This document shows, in pieces, positions 38,897 through 54,564 of a DNA stretch of 64,000 bases. Source of the stretch: Deinococcus aerius (GTDB lineage Bacteria > Deinococcota > Deinococci > Deinococcales > Deinococcaceae); NCBI RefSeq assembly GCF_002897375.1, contig NZ_BFAG01000011.1, forward strand, positions 124,001 through 188,000, read 5' to 3'. The position numbers and the translations under genes were made by a program. The stretch's first letter is position 1; the number at the start of each line of letters is the position of its first letter. Below the pieces are notes generated by a model. The model saw only the letters and a list, made by a program, of their open reading frames with translations, did not search any database and was not told where the DNA came from.

Positions 38897-41561
38897 GGGT
38901 CTCTCCTGGGGACGCGCCCGGCCCGCCCAGGGCGTAGGCCACGGCGTCCGCGACGCTCAGCTCGTGCCCGGCGGCCTCCTCGGCGGCGAAGGTCGCGGCC
39001 CCCGCGCCCGACCGCAGGGCGTCCACGGCGTCCTGGTAGAAGGCGGCGTTGAGGTTGTGGATCAGGCCGGTCTGTTCACGCAGCGCCCGCGACGCGCCCA
39101 GGAGCCGGGCGGCCCGCGGGGTGTCGCCGCGCCGGGCCGCCACCGCGAGCAGGCCTTCCAGCCCGTACGCCACGCCCTCGTCGTGGCGCAGCCGGGCGGA
39201 GAGGGAAAGCCCCGCGGCGAAGTGGGCCGCCGCCTCGTCGGGGTGGCCGAGCAGCAGGGCGGTCCAGCCCACGTGGTTCTCGGCGATGGCGAGGCCGAGC
39301 TGGTCCCCCTCGCGGCGGGTCAGCGCCAGGCTCTCCTCGAAGCGGGCGCGCGCCCCCGCCACCTGCCCGGCGGAGAGCGCGGCGCGGCCCAGCGTCAGGA
39401 GGGCCATCGCCTCGCCCCAGGCGTCGCCCGCCTGGCGAAACAGGGCGAGGCTGCGGGCAAAGGCGGCGCCCACCCGGGCCGGGTCGGGGGGGACCGCGGC
39501 GGCCAGCGCCAGCCCCAGGGCCAGGGACGCCACCCCCGCGCCCGAGAGGTCGCCCCCGGCCTCGAACAGCGCCGCGCTCTCCTCCAGGTCGGGGGCGAGC
39601 GGCCCCGGCTCCGCCTGCCAGAAGGTGATCGCCCGCGCGTAGTACAGCGCCTGGGCCCGGGCGAGGTCAGGCAGGGGGACGCCGGACGCGAGCACCTCCT
39701 CCATCCACGCCCGGACCTCGGCGAGGTGCCCGGCGACCCACCAGTACAGGTACAGGTCCCAGGCGAGCCCGGCGGCCCCCGCGGCGTTCCCGGTGTCGAG
39801 GTCGTGCCGCACCGCCGCGCGCAGGTTGTCGTGGGCGAACTCCAGCCGCGAGACCCACCCGGCCTGGGTGGGGCCGCGCAGCTCCGGGCGCGCCCGGGCG
39901 GCGAGGGCGTGGTAGTAGGCGGCATGCCGGGTCCGCAGCGCCTCCAGGTCGCCGCTGGCGGCCAGCAGCTCCCGCGCGTACTCGCGCACGGTGGCGAGCA
40001 TGGAGAAGCACGGCTCCTCCTCGCGCGGCTCCTGCCCCACCAGGCTGCCGTCCACCAGGGCCTCCAGCCCGCCCAGCACGTCGGGCACGTCCGGGCCGCA
40101 CACCGCCTCCGCCGCCTCCAGGGTGAACCCCCGCGCGAAGACCCCCAGCCGGGCGAAGAGGTCACGCTGCTCGCCCGTGAGCAGGCGCACGCTCCAGTCG
40201 ATGGCCCCCCGCAGCGTCTGCTGCCGCTCGGGCAGGTCGCGGGCGCCACCCGTCAGCAGCGGCAGGCGCTGGTCGAGCCGCGCGAGGATCGCCGCCGGGG
40301 GCAGCAGCCTGATGCGCGCCGCCGCGAGTTCGAGCGCGAGGGGCACCCCGTCGAGCGCGGCGCAGATGCCCGCGACCGCCGCCGCGTTGGCCCCCGTCAG
40401 CTCGAAGTCGGGCTTGACGGCGTGGGCACGCTCCACGAAGAGCCGCACGGCGGGGGAGGTCAGGAACTGCGCGGGGGAGGCGCGGCGCCGGGGCTCCGGG
40501 AGCGGCAGCGGCCCCACCTCGACCTGGCGCTCCCCGCTCAGGCGCAGCGGCGAGCGGCTCGTGACCAGGAGGCGCAGGCCGGGCGCGTCCGAAAGCAGGT
40601 CCGTCAGCAGCGGCGCCGCCGGGAGGACCTGCTCGAAGTTGTCGAGGACGAGCAGCAGCTCGCGGCCCGCCAGCGCCCGGCACACATCCTGCGCCAGCGT
40701 CGGCCCGCCGGGGTCGCGCAGCCCGATGCCCCGCGCGATGGCGGGCAGGACCGCCCCCGGCTCGTGCAGCGCCGCCAGGGGCACGAAGCGGACCCCGTGC
40801 CGGAACTGGCCCCCCAGCGCGGCGGCGGCGGCGAGGGCGAGGCGGGTCTTGCCGATCCCGCCCGGTCCCCACAGGGTCACCAGCCGCACGTCCGGCTGCC
40901 CGAACAAGCCCGTCACCTCCCGGGTCTCCCGCTCGCGGCCCACCAGGCTGGTGAGGGGAACAGGAAGCGCCCCGGCCCCCAGTTCCGGCTCGGGCGGCGG
41001 GACCGCCGGGGCACCAGCGGCCAGGCCCTGCTCGTACCGCTCGGTGAGCAGCACCGCGAGGTCGTCCGCCAGCAGCTCGCGCAGCTCCCTCGCGGAGGTG
41101 AAGGGCTTGTAGGAGGCGGCGTCCTCCGCCCGGATCCGGCCCAGCAGCTCCTCCAGCCGGGCCTCGCGCCCCGGGGCGGGCGTTTTGACGTAGATCAGCT
41201 TGGGCCGGTCCCCGGCGAGCAGGTACTCGTCCTCCAGGCCGGACACCTGCTCGCCGGGCGCCACCCAGCCGTAGCGTTCCCAGTACAGGCCGACGAACAC
41301 CTGGCTCTGGGCGAGGTACGCCCGGTACAGGTCGCGGGGCGGGTGGGGCCGCGCGCCCAGCTCGAACATCACGGGCGTCAGCCGCAGCCGCTCAATGGCG
41401 GCTCTCGCCGCCCGGCGTTCCTCCGCGAGTTCCTGGAGGGTCGAGGAGACGAACACGCGCAGCTTCTGGTCGGGGGTGCGGATGGCGGCGCTGGGGGCGG
41501 GGGGCGGGGCAGGAGACGGCTGGAGGGCCGCCGTCTCGTCCGGCCCGGGCTGGTCCGGCAT
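38859..41561 (-). CDS. STAND ATPase with N-terminal DUF4062 and C-terminal helical repeats
   Basis: A 900-residue protein. After a Pro/Ala-rich start, residues 34-125 form a DUF4062 (TIR-like) domain: LRVFVSSTLQELAEERR, VFVGLYWERYGWV. Next is an NB-ARC-type ATPase with Walker A GPGGIGKT (232-239), Walker B LLLVLDNFE (302-310) and sensor LLVTSRSPL, then winged helix and a long Ala/Leu-rich TPR-like array. Such STAND proteins act as ligand-triggered switches in regulation or defence. GGAGG precedes ATG 41561. GC content is like the host, so it is not a recent arrival. Confidence 0.88.
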   Translation of the reverse strand: MPDQPGPDETAALQPSPAPPPAPSAAIRTPDQKLRVFVSSTLQELAEERRAARAAIERLRLTPVMFELGARPHPPRDLYRAYLAQSQVFVGLYWERYGWVAPGEQVSGLEDEYLLAGDRPKLIYVKTPAPGREARLEELLGRIRAEDAASYKPFTSARELRELLADDLAVLLTERYEQGLAAGAPAVPPPEPELGAGALPVPLTSLVGRERETREVTGLFGQPDVRLVTLWGPGGIGKTRLALAAAAALGGQFRHGVRFVPLAALHEPGAVLPAIARGIGLRDPGGPTLAQDVCRALAGRELLLVLDNFEQVLPAAPLLTDLLSDAPGLRLLVTSRSPLRLSGERQVEVGPLPLPEPRRRASPAQFLTSPAVRLFVERAHAVKPDFELTGANAAAVAGICAALDGVPLALELAAARIRLLPPAAILARLDQRLPLLTGGARDLPERQQTLRGAIDWSVRLLTGEQRDLFARLGVFARGFTLEAAEAVCGPDVPDVLGGLEALVDGSLVGQEPREEEPCFSMLATVREYARELLAASGDLEALRTRHAAYYHALAARARPELRGPTQAGWVSRLEFAHDNLRAAVRHDLDTGNAAGAAGLAWDLYLYWWVAGHLAEVRAWMEEVLASGVPLPDLARAQALYYARAITFWQAEPGPLAPDLEESAALFEAGGDLSGAGVASLALGLALAAAVPPDPARVGAAFARSLALFRQAGDAWGEAMALLTLGRAALSAGQVAGARARFEESLALTRREGDQLGLAIAENHVGWTALLLGHPDEAAAHFAAGLSLSARLRHDEGVAYGLEGLLAVAARRGDTPRAARLLGASRALREQTGLIHNLNAAFYQDAVDALRSGAGAATFAAEEAAGHELSVADAVAYALGGPGASPGETHDPSAALPSPAG

Positions 41562-41654
41562 GGGGAGCCTCCCTGGGGCGGACGTGCTGGCGCCCGGCCC
41601 ACTTTGTAAGGTTCATCATACTCCCGCGCGCCCGGACCTCTTCCGGCTCCCGGC

Positions 41655-42548
41655 CTAAGTCTGATTGCCTAACGCCTCCCCCGCCACCCCCAGGAAGGCA
41701 CGCACGATGGGTCCCCCGCCCACCTCCTCCCGGCGCCACACGGCGACGATCTCGACCAGGGGCGCGTCCTCGACCGGGCGGTACACCACACCGGGCAGCG
41801 CGAGGCGCTCGAAGAACCGGATGGGGAGGAAGACGCCCAGCCCGGCGGCCACCAGCGAGAGCAGGGTGGGAATCTCGATGGCCTCCTGCACCACGTTGGG
41901 GGTGAAGCCCGCCGAAGCGCACCAGCGCATGACCTGATCGAAGTAGGTCGCGCGCAGGTGGCGCGGAAAGAAGACGAACCGCTCGCCCCGGAGGTCACCG
42001 ATGCGGAGCCTGCGCTTGCGGGCCAGCGGGTGCCCGGCGGGGAGAGCTGCGACGAGCGGCTGGCGCCACAACGCCCGCGAGTCCAGCCCGGGGTCGCGCA
42101 CGGGCAGCAGCATCAGGCCCACGTCAATCTGCCCGCCCCGCAGCGCCGCCTCCTGCTCCTGGGCGGTGAGTTCGCGCAGGTCCACCGAGACGTTGGGGAA
42201 AGCCTCGCGGAAGGAGCGCACGATCTCCGGCAGCCCCCCGAAGGCGAGCCCGCCGACGAAACCCACCGTCAACCGCCCGACCTCGCCCCGCGCGGCCCGC
42301 CGGGCCCGCTCGACCGTCTGCGCCGCCTGGGCCAGCGTGGCACGGGCACCCACGAGAAACTCCTGCCCCGCTGGCGTCAGTTGCACCCGCCGGGTGGTCC
42401 GCAGCACGAGGGGCACGCCCACCTCGTCCTCCAGGTTGCGAATGGAGTTGGACAGCGCCTGCTGCACCACGAACACGCGCTCGGCGGCCCGCCCGAAGTG
42501 TTCCTCCTCGGCGAGGGCGACGAAATGACGGAGGTGGCGAAGTTCCAT
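41655..42548 (-). CDS. LysR family transcriptional regulator
   Basis: A 297-residue LTTR. The N-terminal winged HTH is [20 protein letters not shown] with [19 protein letters not shown]; the C-terminal periplasmic-binding-like effector domain starts near residue 90 ([18 protein letters not shown]). GAAAGG precedes the ATG. The gene is divergent from aceE, with 136 bp between the starts, so it may regulate aceEF and itself, as LTTRs often do; the effector is unknown. Confidence 0.9.
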   Translation of the reverse strand: MELRHLRHFVALAEEEHFGRAAERVFVVQQALSNSIRNLEDEVGVPLVLRTTRRVQLTPAGQEFLVGARATLAQAAQTVERARRAARGEVGRLTVGFVGGLAFGGLPEIVRSFREAFPNVSVDLRELTAQEQEAALRGGQIDVGLMLLPVRDPGLDSRALWRQPLVAALPAGHPLARKRRLRIGDLRGERFVFFPRHLRATYFDQVMRWCASAGFTPNVVQEAIEIPTLLSLVAAGLGVFLPIRFFERLALPGVVYRPVEDAPLVEIVAVWRREEVGGGPIVRAFLGVAGEALGNQT

Positions 42549-42671
42549 GCTGGGCCTTTCGGGGAGGGAGCCCGGCAGCTAGGCTCCCCCAACCCGCCAC
42601 AAGCTTAACCTACCATTCGGCGTGGTGAATGCGCTCATTTTGCCCTGTTGGAAGCGGTGAATGGCACGGCA

Positions 42672-42677
42672 TAGACT
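42672..42677 (+). promoter_or_regulatory. -10 box of a leaderless promoter (aceEF)
   Basis: TAGACT, 7 nt before ATG 42685. It favours this start over an in-frame ATG at 42661. Confidence 0.5.
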
Positions 42678-42684
42678 ACTAACC

Positions 42685-45393
<2,709 letters not shown>

Positions 45394-45413
45394 GCGTTGA
45401 GCCGTCAGCTTTC

Positions 45414-45423
45414 AGCGGTCAGC
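45414..45423 (+). repeat. AGCGGTCAGC dispersed repeat copy (aceE-aceF gap)
   Basis: A partial copy of the 16-mer seen after aceF and between gcvH and gcvP, preceded by the related GTCAGCTTTC. It lies in the 90-bp gap before aceF. Confidence 0.4.
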
Positions 45424-45483
45424 GGCCTATGCTGGGAACTGAGAGCTGGCGGCCCCTCATTCACAATCCAAGGAGCGTCCAAC

Positions 45484-47302
<1,819 letters not shown>

Positions 47303-47304
<2 letters not shown>

Positions 47305-47318
47305 CGGTCAGCATTCGG
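47303..47318 (+). repeat. AGCGGTCAGCATTCGG dispersed repeat copy
   Basis: This 16-mer starts at the aceF stop codon and is identical to the reverse complement of 13681-13696 between gcvH and gcvP. Confidence 0.5.
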
Positions 47319-47335
47319 GCGTCAGAAGGAACAAG

Positions 47336-47364
47336 CAAAAGCCCCCACTTTCGCGGTGGGGGCT
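47336..47364. terminator. Terminator shared by aceF and the convergent gene
   Basis: GCCCCCAC (47341-47348) pairs with GTGGGGGC (47356-47363) around TTTCGCG. On the minus strand TTTTG follows, fitting the gene at 47383; on the plus strand TCTCGT follows aceF. Confidence 0.7.
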
Positions 47365-47382
47365 CTCGTGCGTCTGGATTGT

Positions 47383-47957
47383 CTACAGCCGGTCGTGGTT
47401 GTCGGCCTCGCCCGAGACCTCGTTTTTAAGTTCGGGGCGAGTGCCGGGGGGCAGGTCGCCGGGTTGCTCGCTGACGTGGGGGGTGACCTTCTCGCTGGGG
47501 GGGACGTAGCCGGGGTTCTGGTCCACTCCGGGGCGCAGGCCCACCCCTGCCTCGCCCGCCGCCAGGCTGGTGCTCTCGGTCCCCAGCCCGCCCGCCACGG
47601 TGATGCCGCTGCCGAGCGTGGTGTCCTGCACGCCGATGCCCGCCACCGTCTCGGCGCCCGCGAACTCGGGGGTCTGGGCGGCGTGCTCCATCGCCGCCGG
47701 GTCGCGGGTGGCGAGACGGTCGAACTGGCCGGTGACCTCCCGGGGGTCCTGCGCCTGGACCGACTCATACTTGCCCTGGTCGGCGCTCCCCGTGCGGTCT
47801 TCCGCGTGCGTGGTCGTGTAGTGTTCCTCGTGAACGTCCTTGGGGTCGGGCATCTGGTAGCCCGTCTTGTAGTCGGGCGTGCGTGTCAGCTCGTTGATCT
47901 GTGTCCCGTCCGCAGGCGCGTTGTCGGGGCGGCCGTCTCGATCATTGCGAGAGTCGT

Positions 47958-47961
<4 letters not shown>
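47383..47961 (-). CDS. Hydrophilic, probably disordered protein
   Basis: A 192-residue protein without hydrophobic segments or cysteines, rich in Asp, Glu, Thr, Gly and Pro ([38 protein letters not shown]). ATG 47961 overlaps the stop of the ankyrin gene (ATGA), and a terminator follows. Such proteins are frequent in desiccation-tolerant bacteria, but no function can be assigned. Confidence 0.65.
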
Positions 47962-48680
<719 letters not shown>

Positions 48681-48685
48681 GCCCC

Positions 48686-48691
48686 ATCCTA
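48686..48691 (-). promoter_or_regulatory. -10 box of a leaderless promoter (ankyrin gene)
   Basis: TAGGAT on the minus strand, 5 nt before ATG 48680, overlapping the end of the AraC gene. Confidence 0.45.
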
Positions 48692-49519
48692 GTGGCGCCG
48701 TCCGTCCCCGACTTCTCCGATCCTGCGCGCCCAGCCCGGGGTTTGGCCGTGCCAGCGGGCGTAGGCCGCCGTGAAGGTCGTCACGCTCGCGTAGCCGACC
48801 CGCCAGGTGACTTCCGCCACGGGTAGGCCCAGGCCCTCCTCTTCCAGCAACCGGCGCGCCTCGGCCATGCGGCGGCGGGTGACGGTGGTGAGGGGCGTCT
48901 CCCCGAAGAGCCGGGCGTAGCCGCGGGCCAGGTGGGCCGGGCTCAGGCCGCTCGCCCGCGCCGCGTCCCCCAGCCCCACCGGGCCGAGGGCGAGGGCGTC
49001 GAGCGTATCCCGCGCCCGGAAGAGCCGCCGCGCGAGTTCGGCCCGCCTCGCGGGGGAAAGGGCTGGAAGCCCGTCCGCCGCCCGCCACGCCTCCCGGTCC
49101 TCGCCCACCAGCAGGTCGAGCAGCCGCAGGGCCAGGGTGTCGAGCGCGAGGGGGTCCAGCGTGCGGGCCTCGTGCCGGGTCCGCAGCGTCCCCAGCAGCG
49201 CCCAAATGGGAGGCGGCGGGGTCAGCGTCCGTTCCAGAAAGCGCAGGTGAGCCCCCGCGTCCTCGGCCAGCGGGGCGAGGGTCAGGACGCCCGGGTTCAG
49301 GAAAATGCAGAAGGACCGCGTGCCGGGCTCGACTTCCACCCGGTAGGAGGTGCCTTCATTCAGGAGCAGCGCTCGCTCGCCGCCGACGCGGTGCCGGGCC
49401 TGGCCCGTCCAGTAATGGGCCGTGCCGCGCATCGTCTTCAGCGACAGTGCCCCGAACGCCGACTCGCCCGCGTACCCGAACGATTCCTCGTTCAGCAGGC
49501 GGGCGAGCGGCGCCGTCAT
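48689..49519 (-). CDS. AraC family transcriptional regulator
   Basis: A 276-residue regulator with an N-terminal cupin-like part ([26 protein letters not shown]) and a C-terminal double [23 protein letters not shown] and [23 protein letters not shown] 49519 lies 3 nt after the thiolase stop, so it is in one operon with the thiolase and may sense a related fatty-acid or ketone signal; this is inference. Confidence 0.87.
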   Translation of the reverse strand: MTAPLARLLNEESFGYAGESAFGALSLKTMRGTAHYWTGQARHRVGGERALLLNEGTSYRVEVEPGTRSFCIFLNPGVLTLAPLAEDAGAHLRFLERTLTPPPPIWALLGTLRTRHEARTLDPLALDTLALRLLDLLVGEDREAWRAADGLPALSPARRAELARRLFRARDTLDALALGPVGLGDAARASGLSPAHLARGYARLFGETPLTTVTRRRMAEARRLLEEEGLGLPVAEVTWRVGYASVTTFTAAYARWHGQTPGWARRIGEVGDGRRH

Positions 49520-49522
49520 GAC

Positions 49523-50695
49523 CTACCGGGCGCGAATGACCATGGCGATGCCCATGCCGCCCCCGATGCACAGGCTGGCAACCCCCGTCTCCTTGCCGCT
49601 TCTCCGCAGGGCGTGGACCAGCGTGACGAGGACGCGGGCGCCGCTCGCGCCGATGGGGTGACCCAGCGCAATCGCCCCGCCCGTCACGTTGACCTGCGCG
49701 GGGTCCACCCCCAGGTCCCGCACCACGGCGAGGCTCTGGGCAGCAAAGGCCTCGTTCAGCTCGAAGAGGTCCACGTCCGCTACCTTCATCCCGGCCCGCT
49801 CCAGCGCGACCGGAACGGCCTTTGCCGGGCCGATCCCCATGATGCGCGGGTCCACCCCGATGGCCGCGTAACTCGTGATCTCGGCCAGGATGGGGAGGCC
49901 GTTCGCCCTGGCGTATTCCTCGGTGCTGACGGCCAGCATCGCCGCGCCGTCGTTCAGGCCGCTCGCGTTCCCGGCGGTCACGGTGCCCTCCTTCTTGAAG
50001 GCGGGCTTGAGTTTCGCCAGGGCTTCCGGGGTCGTCCCGGGCCGCACGTGCTCGTCCCGCTCGAAGAGGGTCGGTCCCTTCTTGCCCGGCACCTCCACGG
50101 GCACGACCTCGTCCACGAAGGCGCCGGAGTCGATGGCCGCCGCCGCCCGGCGCTGGCTCTCCACCGCGAAGGCGTCCTGCTCCTCCCGCGACAGGTTCCA
50201 CTGCTCGGCGATGTTCTCGGCGGTGATCCCCATGTGAACGTCGTGGAACACGTCCGTCAGGCCATCCGACAGGATGGAGTCGAGCGCCTGCGCGTGGCCC
50301 AGGCGGTAGCCCTGCCGGGCGCGGGGGAGCAGGTAGGGTGCCCGGCTCATGCTCTCGGTGCCCCCCGCCAGGTACAGCTTCCCGTCCCCCGCCCGCAGGC
50401 CCTGCACCGCGCTGACGACGGCCTGAAGGCCCGAGCCGCACACCCGGTTCACCGTCTGCCCGGGGACGTGTTGGGGCAGGCCGGATTTGATGGCGATTTG
50501 CCGCGCCACGTTCATGCCCTGCCCCGCCTGAAGGACGTTCCCGACAATCACGTCCGCAACCTCCTCAGCATTCACCCCGTCGAGGACCGCTTTCGCCACT
50601 GTTACCCCCAGATCGGCGGAACTGACCTCGGCGAGAGAGCCCATGAAGGTTCCAATCGGCGTGCGCCGCGCCGCCGTGATGACCAGAGTTTCCAT
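49523..50695 (-). CDS. Acetyl-CoA acetyltransferase (thiolase)
   Basis: A 390-residue thiolase II. The acyl-accepting Cys is in [12 protein letters not shown], the His in [10 protein letters not shown] and the second Cys in CIGGGMGIA. It condenses two acetyl-CoA to acetoacetyl-CoA or runs the reverse in beta-oxidation. The start is supported by TAGATT 6 nt upstream. It is followed by the AraC gene in the same operon; the thioesterase gene is divergent. Confidence 0.94.
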   Translation of the reverse strand: METLVITAARRTPIGTFMGSLAEVSSADLGVTVAKAVLDGVNAEEVADVIVGNVLQAGQGMNVARQIAIKSGLPQHVPGQTVNRVCGSGLQAVVSAVQGLRAGDGKLYLAGGTESMSRAPYLLPRARQGYRLGHAQALDSILSDGLTDVFHDVHMGITAENIAEQWNLSREEQDAFAVESQRRAAAAIDSGAFVDEVVPVEVPGKKGPTLFERDEHVRPGTTPEALAKLKPAFKKEGTVTAGNASGLNDGAAMLAVSTEEYARANGLPILAEITSYAAIGVDPRIMGIGPAKAVPVALERAGMKVADVDLFELNEAFAAQSLAVVRDLGVDPAQVNVTGGAIALGHPIGASGARVLVTLVHALRRSGKETGVASLCIGGGMGIAMVIRAR

Positions 50696-50701
50696 GCCCG
50701 C

Positions 50702-50707
50702 AATCTA
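50702..50707 (-). promoter_or_regulatory. -10 box of a leaderless promoter (thiolase)
   Basis: TAGATT on the minus strand, 6 nt before ATG 50695. Confidence 0.5.
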
Positions 50708-50765
50708 ACGCGTGGGTGGGACGGCACCCGCTGCCTGTCCCCGTCCCCGGAACGCGGTGGCCCGG

Positions 50766-50771
50766 TACCCT
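50766..50771 (+). promoter_or_regulatory. -10 box of a leaderless promoter (thioesterase)
   Basis: TACCCT, 6 nt before ATG 50778. Confidence 0.45.
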
Positions 50772-50777
50772 TCCCCC

Positions 50778-51224
<447 letters not shown>

Positions 51225-51299
51225 TGGGCTGGTAACGACCCCCTGCGATGCTTGCCCTGGAGGATCACCCCACCCGCTCCCCTCCAGAGGAGACCGACC

Positions 51300-51893
51300 A
51301 TGACCGCCCAGGCCAACCCTCCCCGCGTCCTGATCGAACCCCGCGTCTCACGCTTCCTGTTTGCCGATACCCGGCTGGCCCCCCTGTGGACCCTGCTCCG
51401 CATCTACGTGGGCTGGCAGTGGCTCGAGGCCGGGTGGCACAAGGTCACCGACCCCGCCTGGGTCGGCGGGCAGGCCGGAACCGCCGTCACTGGCTTCCTG
51501 CGCGGCGCATTGGCGAAGACGGGGGGCGAGCGACCGTCGGTGTCCGGCTGGTACGGCTGGTTCATCGAGAACGTCGCGCTGCCTAACGCCACCCTCTTCT
51601 CCTACCTGGTGACGTTCGGTGAGCTCGCCGTCGGCACCGCCCTGATCCTGGGCCTGCTGACCGGCATCGCGGCCTTTTTCGGCGGCCTGATGAACGCCAA
51701 TTTCCTGCTGGCGGGCACCCTCTCCAGCAACCCCCTGCTGTTCATCCTGGCGACCTGGCTGGTCCTCGCGTGGCGGGTGGCGGGCTGGTGGGGCCTGGAC
51801 CGCTGGGTGCTGCCGCGCCTGGGGGTGTTCAGCGCCCCCAGCCCCGAGGCCGGAACGCCGGGCGCCCGCCCAGAGTCACATTCCCTCCGCTAA
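51300..51893 (+). CDS. DoxX family membrane protein
   Basis: A 197-residue protein with about four hydrophobic helices. LWTLLRIYVGWQWLEAGWHK is a DoxX signature, followed by a periplasmic loop (SGWYGWFIEN) and FGELAVGTALILGLLTGIAA. Related to thiosulfate:quinone oxidoreductase small subunits, though no oxidoreductase partner is next to it. GAGGAG precedes ATG 51300. Convergent with a second DoxX-like gene. Confidence 0.85.
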   Translation: MTAQANPPRVLIEPRVSRFLFADTRLAPLWTLLRIYVGWQWLEAGWHKVTDPAWVGGQAGTAVTGFLRGALAKTGGERPSVSGWYGWFIENVALPNATLFSYLVTFGELAVGTALILGLLTGIAAFFGGLMNANFLLAGTLSSNPLLFILATWLVLAWRVAGWWGLDRWVLPRLGVFSAPSPEAGTPGARPESHSLR

Positions 51894-51920
51894 TCTCACC
51901 GGGGAGCGCCACCCACCGAC

Positions 51921-52433
51921 TCACGGCCCGGGTGGCGCCCTCCCGTGGGTCTGGACGCGCCGCCGTCCCGCCCGCCACACCGCCCACATCAGCAGCGGCT
52001 GAAGCGGCAGCCGCGCCCACAGGCCCCACGCGGGCAGAGGCTCGAAGCGTTCGGCCTGCTGCGCCATGTAGACGTTGGCCGGAAAGACGGCGACCAGCAA
52101 CGCGAGCAGGCCCAGCCGGGCAGCGGGTCGGGTGGCGGGATGGAGCAGACCCAGCCCCCCCGCAAGTTCCGCCGCGCCGCTGAGCAGCGTCGCCGTTCGC
52201 GCCGCCAGGGGCAGACCCGGCGGCACAATTCGGTCGAACGGCTCTGGGCTCACGAAATGCAGGACGCCAGCCCCGATGAACAGGGCGGCCAGCAGCAGCA
52301 CGCCGGGGGTGGGCCGGTGAAGCTCCTCGTTCGCCAGGGGTTCGGCTGGCAGGTGGCGCGACGAGAGGGCCGGACCTGATGCCCGCCCCTCCTCGCGGGT
52401 GGCCTGCTCAGCCCTGGTTGGAGGCGGGGACAC
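51921..52433 (-). CDS. DoxX-like membrane protein
   Basis: A 170-residue protein; after a polar 40-residue start come four hydrophobic segments: PGVLLLAALFIGAGVLHFV, LLSGAAELAGGLGLLHP, LGLLALLVAVFPANVYMAQQ and LPLQPLLMWAVWRAG. This is the DoxX/YphA-type plan. GTG 52433 overlaps the end of the small gene upstream by 26 nt; an internal start closer to the first helix is possible. Confidence 0.72.
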   Translation of the reverse strand: MSPPPTRAEQATREEGRASGPALSSRHLPAEPLANEELHRPTPGVLLLAALFIGAGVLHFVSPEPFDRIVPPGLPLAARTATLLSGAAELAGGLGLLHPATRPAARLGLLALLVAVFPANVYMAQQAERFEPLPAWGLWARLPLQPLLMWAVWRAGRRRVQTHGRAPPGP

Positions 52434-52629
52434 TGCGGGCCTCCTCCACGTCCCCGGACTCCTTGAGCCCGTCGTGCTCGGTGTTGCGGGCGGCGTTCGC
52501 CTCGCGGTCGTTCACCCCCCCCAAGGAGGGCTTGCCGCCCTTCTCGCGCTCGTGGACCTCCTGCCCGCTACGTTCGTACTCGCCGGGCTGGCTGGTGTGG
52601 CCGCTGTTCTTGTCGTCTTTGTCTGGCAT
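52408..52629 (-). CDS. Small hydrophilic protein
   Basis: A 73-residue, highly charged product without hydrophobic segments, opening with DKDDKNSGHTSQPGEY and containing REKGGKPSLGG, which is reminiscent of KGG motifs in stress proteins. GGGAAG precedes ATG 52629. It lies in a run of same-strand genes (dcd, GNAT, this, DoxX-like). No function can be assigned. Confidence 0.6.
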   Translation of the reverse strand: MPDKDDKNSGHTSQPGEYERSGQEVHEREKGGKPSLGGVNDREANAARNTEHDGLKESGDVEEARSVPASNQG

Positions 52630-52700
52630 ATCGGCAGCTTCCCACGAGGTGGCCCCGGCAGGGCGAGAGGAAGCCCAGCGGGCGTTAAGGGACTGCCCTG

Positions 52701-53191
52701 TCAGGGGGAAACGTAGACGTGGACGCGGGGAACGCTCCCGTCCGGTTCGAGCCAATCGCCGTCCACCGTGGCGACGCGCCGCCAGCCCTCACCCTCATAC
52801 AGGCGGACGGCGGACAGGTTCCGGTGGTGAACGTCGAGGATGGCGCGTTTGCCCAGGGCCTCTGCGCCCGCCCAGGCGGTGCGGAACAGCTCACGTCCTA
52901 AACCCTGGCCGCGTCCTGCCGGGGCGACAAACAGCCGCGAGAGGATCAGGACCTCCGGGGCCGGAAGACCCGTGGCCCTCACCCAGCCGGGCACGGGGTC
53001 GAAGACCGGGCGCAGGACGACCTGCCCCATGGCCTCATTCTGAAGCTCGGCCACCCACTCGCCCACGGTCCCGGGCGGGGCCAGGAACGCCCGGGGGTCG
53101 TCAGGCCAGGTCGTGGGGTAGCCGTCCGTCTCGTGAACCTGCCGCATCGCCCGTTCCAGCGCGGGGAGGTCCGCCCCGGTGCGCGGGCGGA

Positions 53192-53195
<4 letters not shown>
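52701..53195 (-). CDS. GNAT family N-acetyltransferase
   Basis: A 164-residue GNAT enzyme. The acetyl-CoA-binding motif A is [20 protein letters not shown], with the R/Q-x-x-G-x-G loop, and motif B is [19 protein letters not shown]. Acceptor substrate unknown. GTG 53195 overlaps the dcd stop (GTGA), so it is coupled to dcd. Confidence 0.88.
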
Positions 53196-53755
<560 letters not shown>

Positions 53756-53762
53756 GGGCCGC

Positions 53763-53768
53763 ATGCTA
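53763..53768 (-). promoter_or_regulatory. -10 box of a leaderless promoter (dcd)
   Basis: TAGCAT on the minus strand, 7 nt before ATG 53755. Confidence 0.5.
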
Positions 53769-53780
53769 GCGGGCGTGGGG

Positions 53781-53786
53781 TAGCCT
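53781..53786 (+). promoter_or_regulatory. -10 box of a leaderless promoter (metallophosphoesterase)
   Basis: TAGCCT, 6 nt before GTG 53793. It shares the 37-bp gap with the divergent dcd promoter. Confidence 0.45.
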
Positions 53787-53792
53787 GTGCCC

Positions 53793-54542
53793 GTGAGGGT
53801 GGCGGTGATCAGCGACGTGCACGGCAATGCCTTCGCGCTGGAGGCGGTGCTGCGCGAGATGCGTGAGGCCGCCCCCGACCTGACGGTGAATCTGGGCGAT
53901 CAGGTCGAGGGTTCAGCCGACCCCGCGCGGGCGGCGGCGCTGCAACTCGATCTGGCGCGTGCGGGGGCACTGGAGGTGCGCGGCAACAACGAGGAGAAGC
54001 TGTGGCCAGGCGGTCGGCGCTCCCCCCTCAGCCGCGAGTACGGCGCGTGGCTGGAGGCGCACGTGGACGCGGCGCTGCTGGCGCGTCTCGCCGCCCTGCC
54101 CCTGACCACCCGCGCGCTGGACGGGAACCTCTTCGCCTGCCACGGCACCCCGGAGAGCGCCTGGGACAGCCTGCTGTGGGTCTGGCAGCCGGAAGGAGAG
54201 GGGAGGGGGTTTTACCGTGCCCGCGATCCCCGGGAACTCTGCGCGCTGGTCGAGCCGCTGGGAGCAGAGGTCGTGCTGTGCGGGCATACCCACCGTCCCG
54301 GCGCGACCCGGGTGGGCGACACGTTCGTCGTGAACGCGGGCGCCGTGAGCGATCAGGTGGACGGTGATCCCCGCGCCCGCTGGACCCTGCTGACTCGGGA
54401 ACGGGGCGGCTGGTCGGTCGAGTTTCGCGCCGTGCCGTACGACATCGAGGCGGCGGTGCAGTGGTCGGAGGCCCACACCCCCTTCGGCCTCGGTGAGGGG
54501 GAGTTGTTGCGCTCCGGCACCTTCGAGCGCCGGGGGAGTTAG
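53793..54542 (+). CDS. Calcineurin-like metallophosphoesterase
   Basis: A 249-residue metal-dependent phosphoesterase of the YfcE/DNA-repair Mre11-like fold. Metal ligands are in [33 protein letters not shown] and LCGHTHRPG. Substrate unknown; such small family members often hydrolyse nucleotide or sugar phosphodiesters. GTG 53793 fits the leaderless -10 box; a GTG two codons earlier is also in frame. Confidence 0.88.
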   Translation: MRVAVISDVHGNAFALEAVLREMREAAPDLTVNLGDQVEGSADPARAAALQLDLARAGALEVRGNNEEKLWPGGRRSPLSREYGAWLEAHVDAALLARLAALPLTTRALDGNLFACHGTPESAWDSLLWVWQPEGEGRGFYRARDPRELCALVEPLGAEVVLCGHTHRPGATRVGDTFVVNAGAVSDQVDGDPRARWTLLTRERGGWSVEFRAVPYDIEAAVQWSEAHTPFGLGEGELLRSGTFERRGS

Positions 54543-54552
54543 GGCATGGGTG

Positions 54553-54558
54553 TACGCT
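54553..54558 (+). promoter_or_regulatory. -10 box of a leaderless promoter (DUF3298 gene)
   Basis: TACGCT, 6 nt before ATG 54565; almost the same sequence as before the DUF72 gene. Confidence 0.45.
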
Positions 54559-54564
54559 GCCCCC

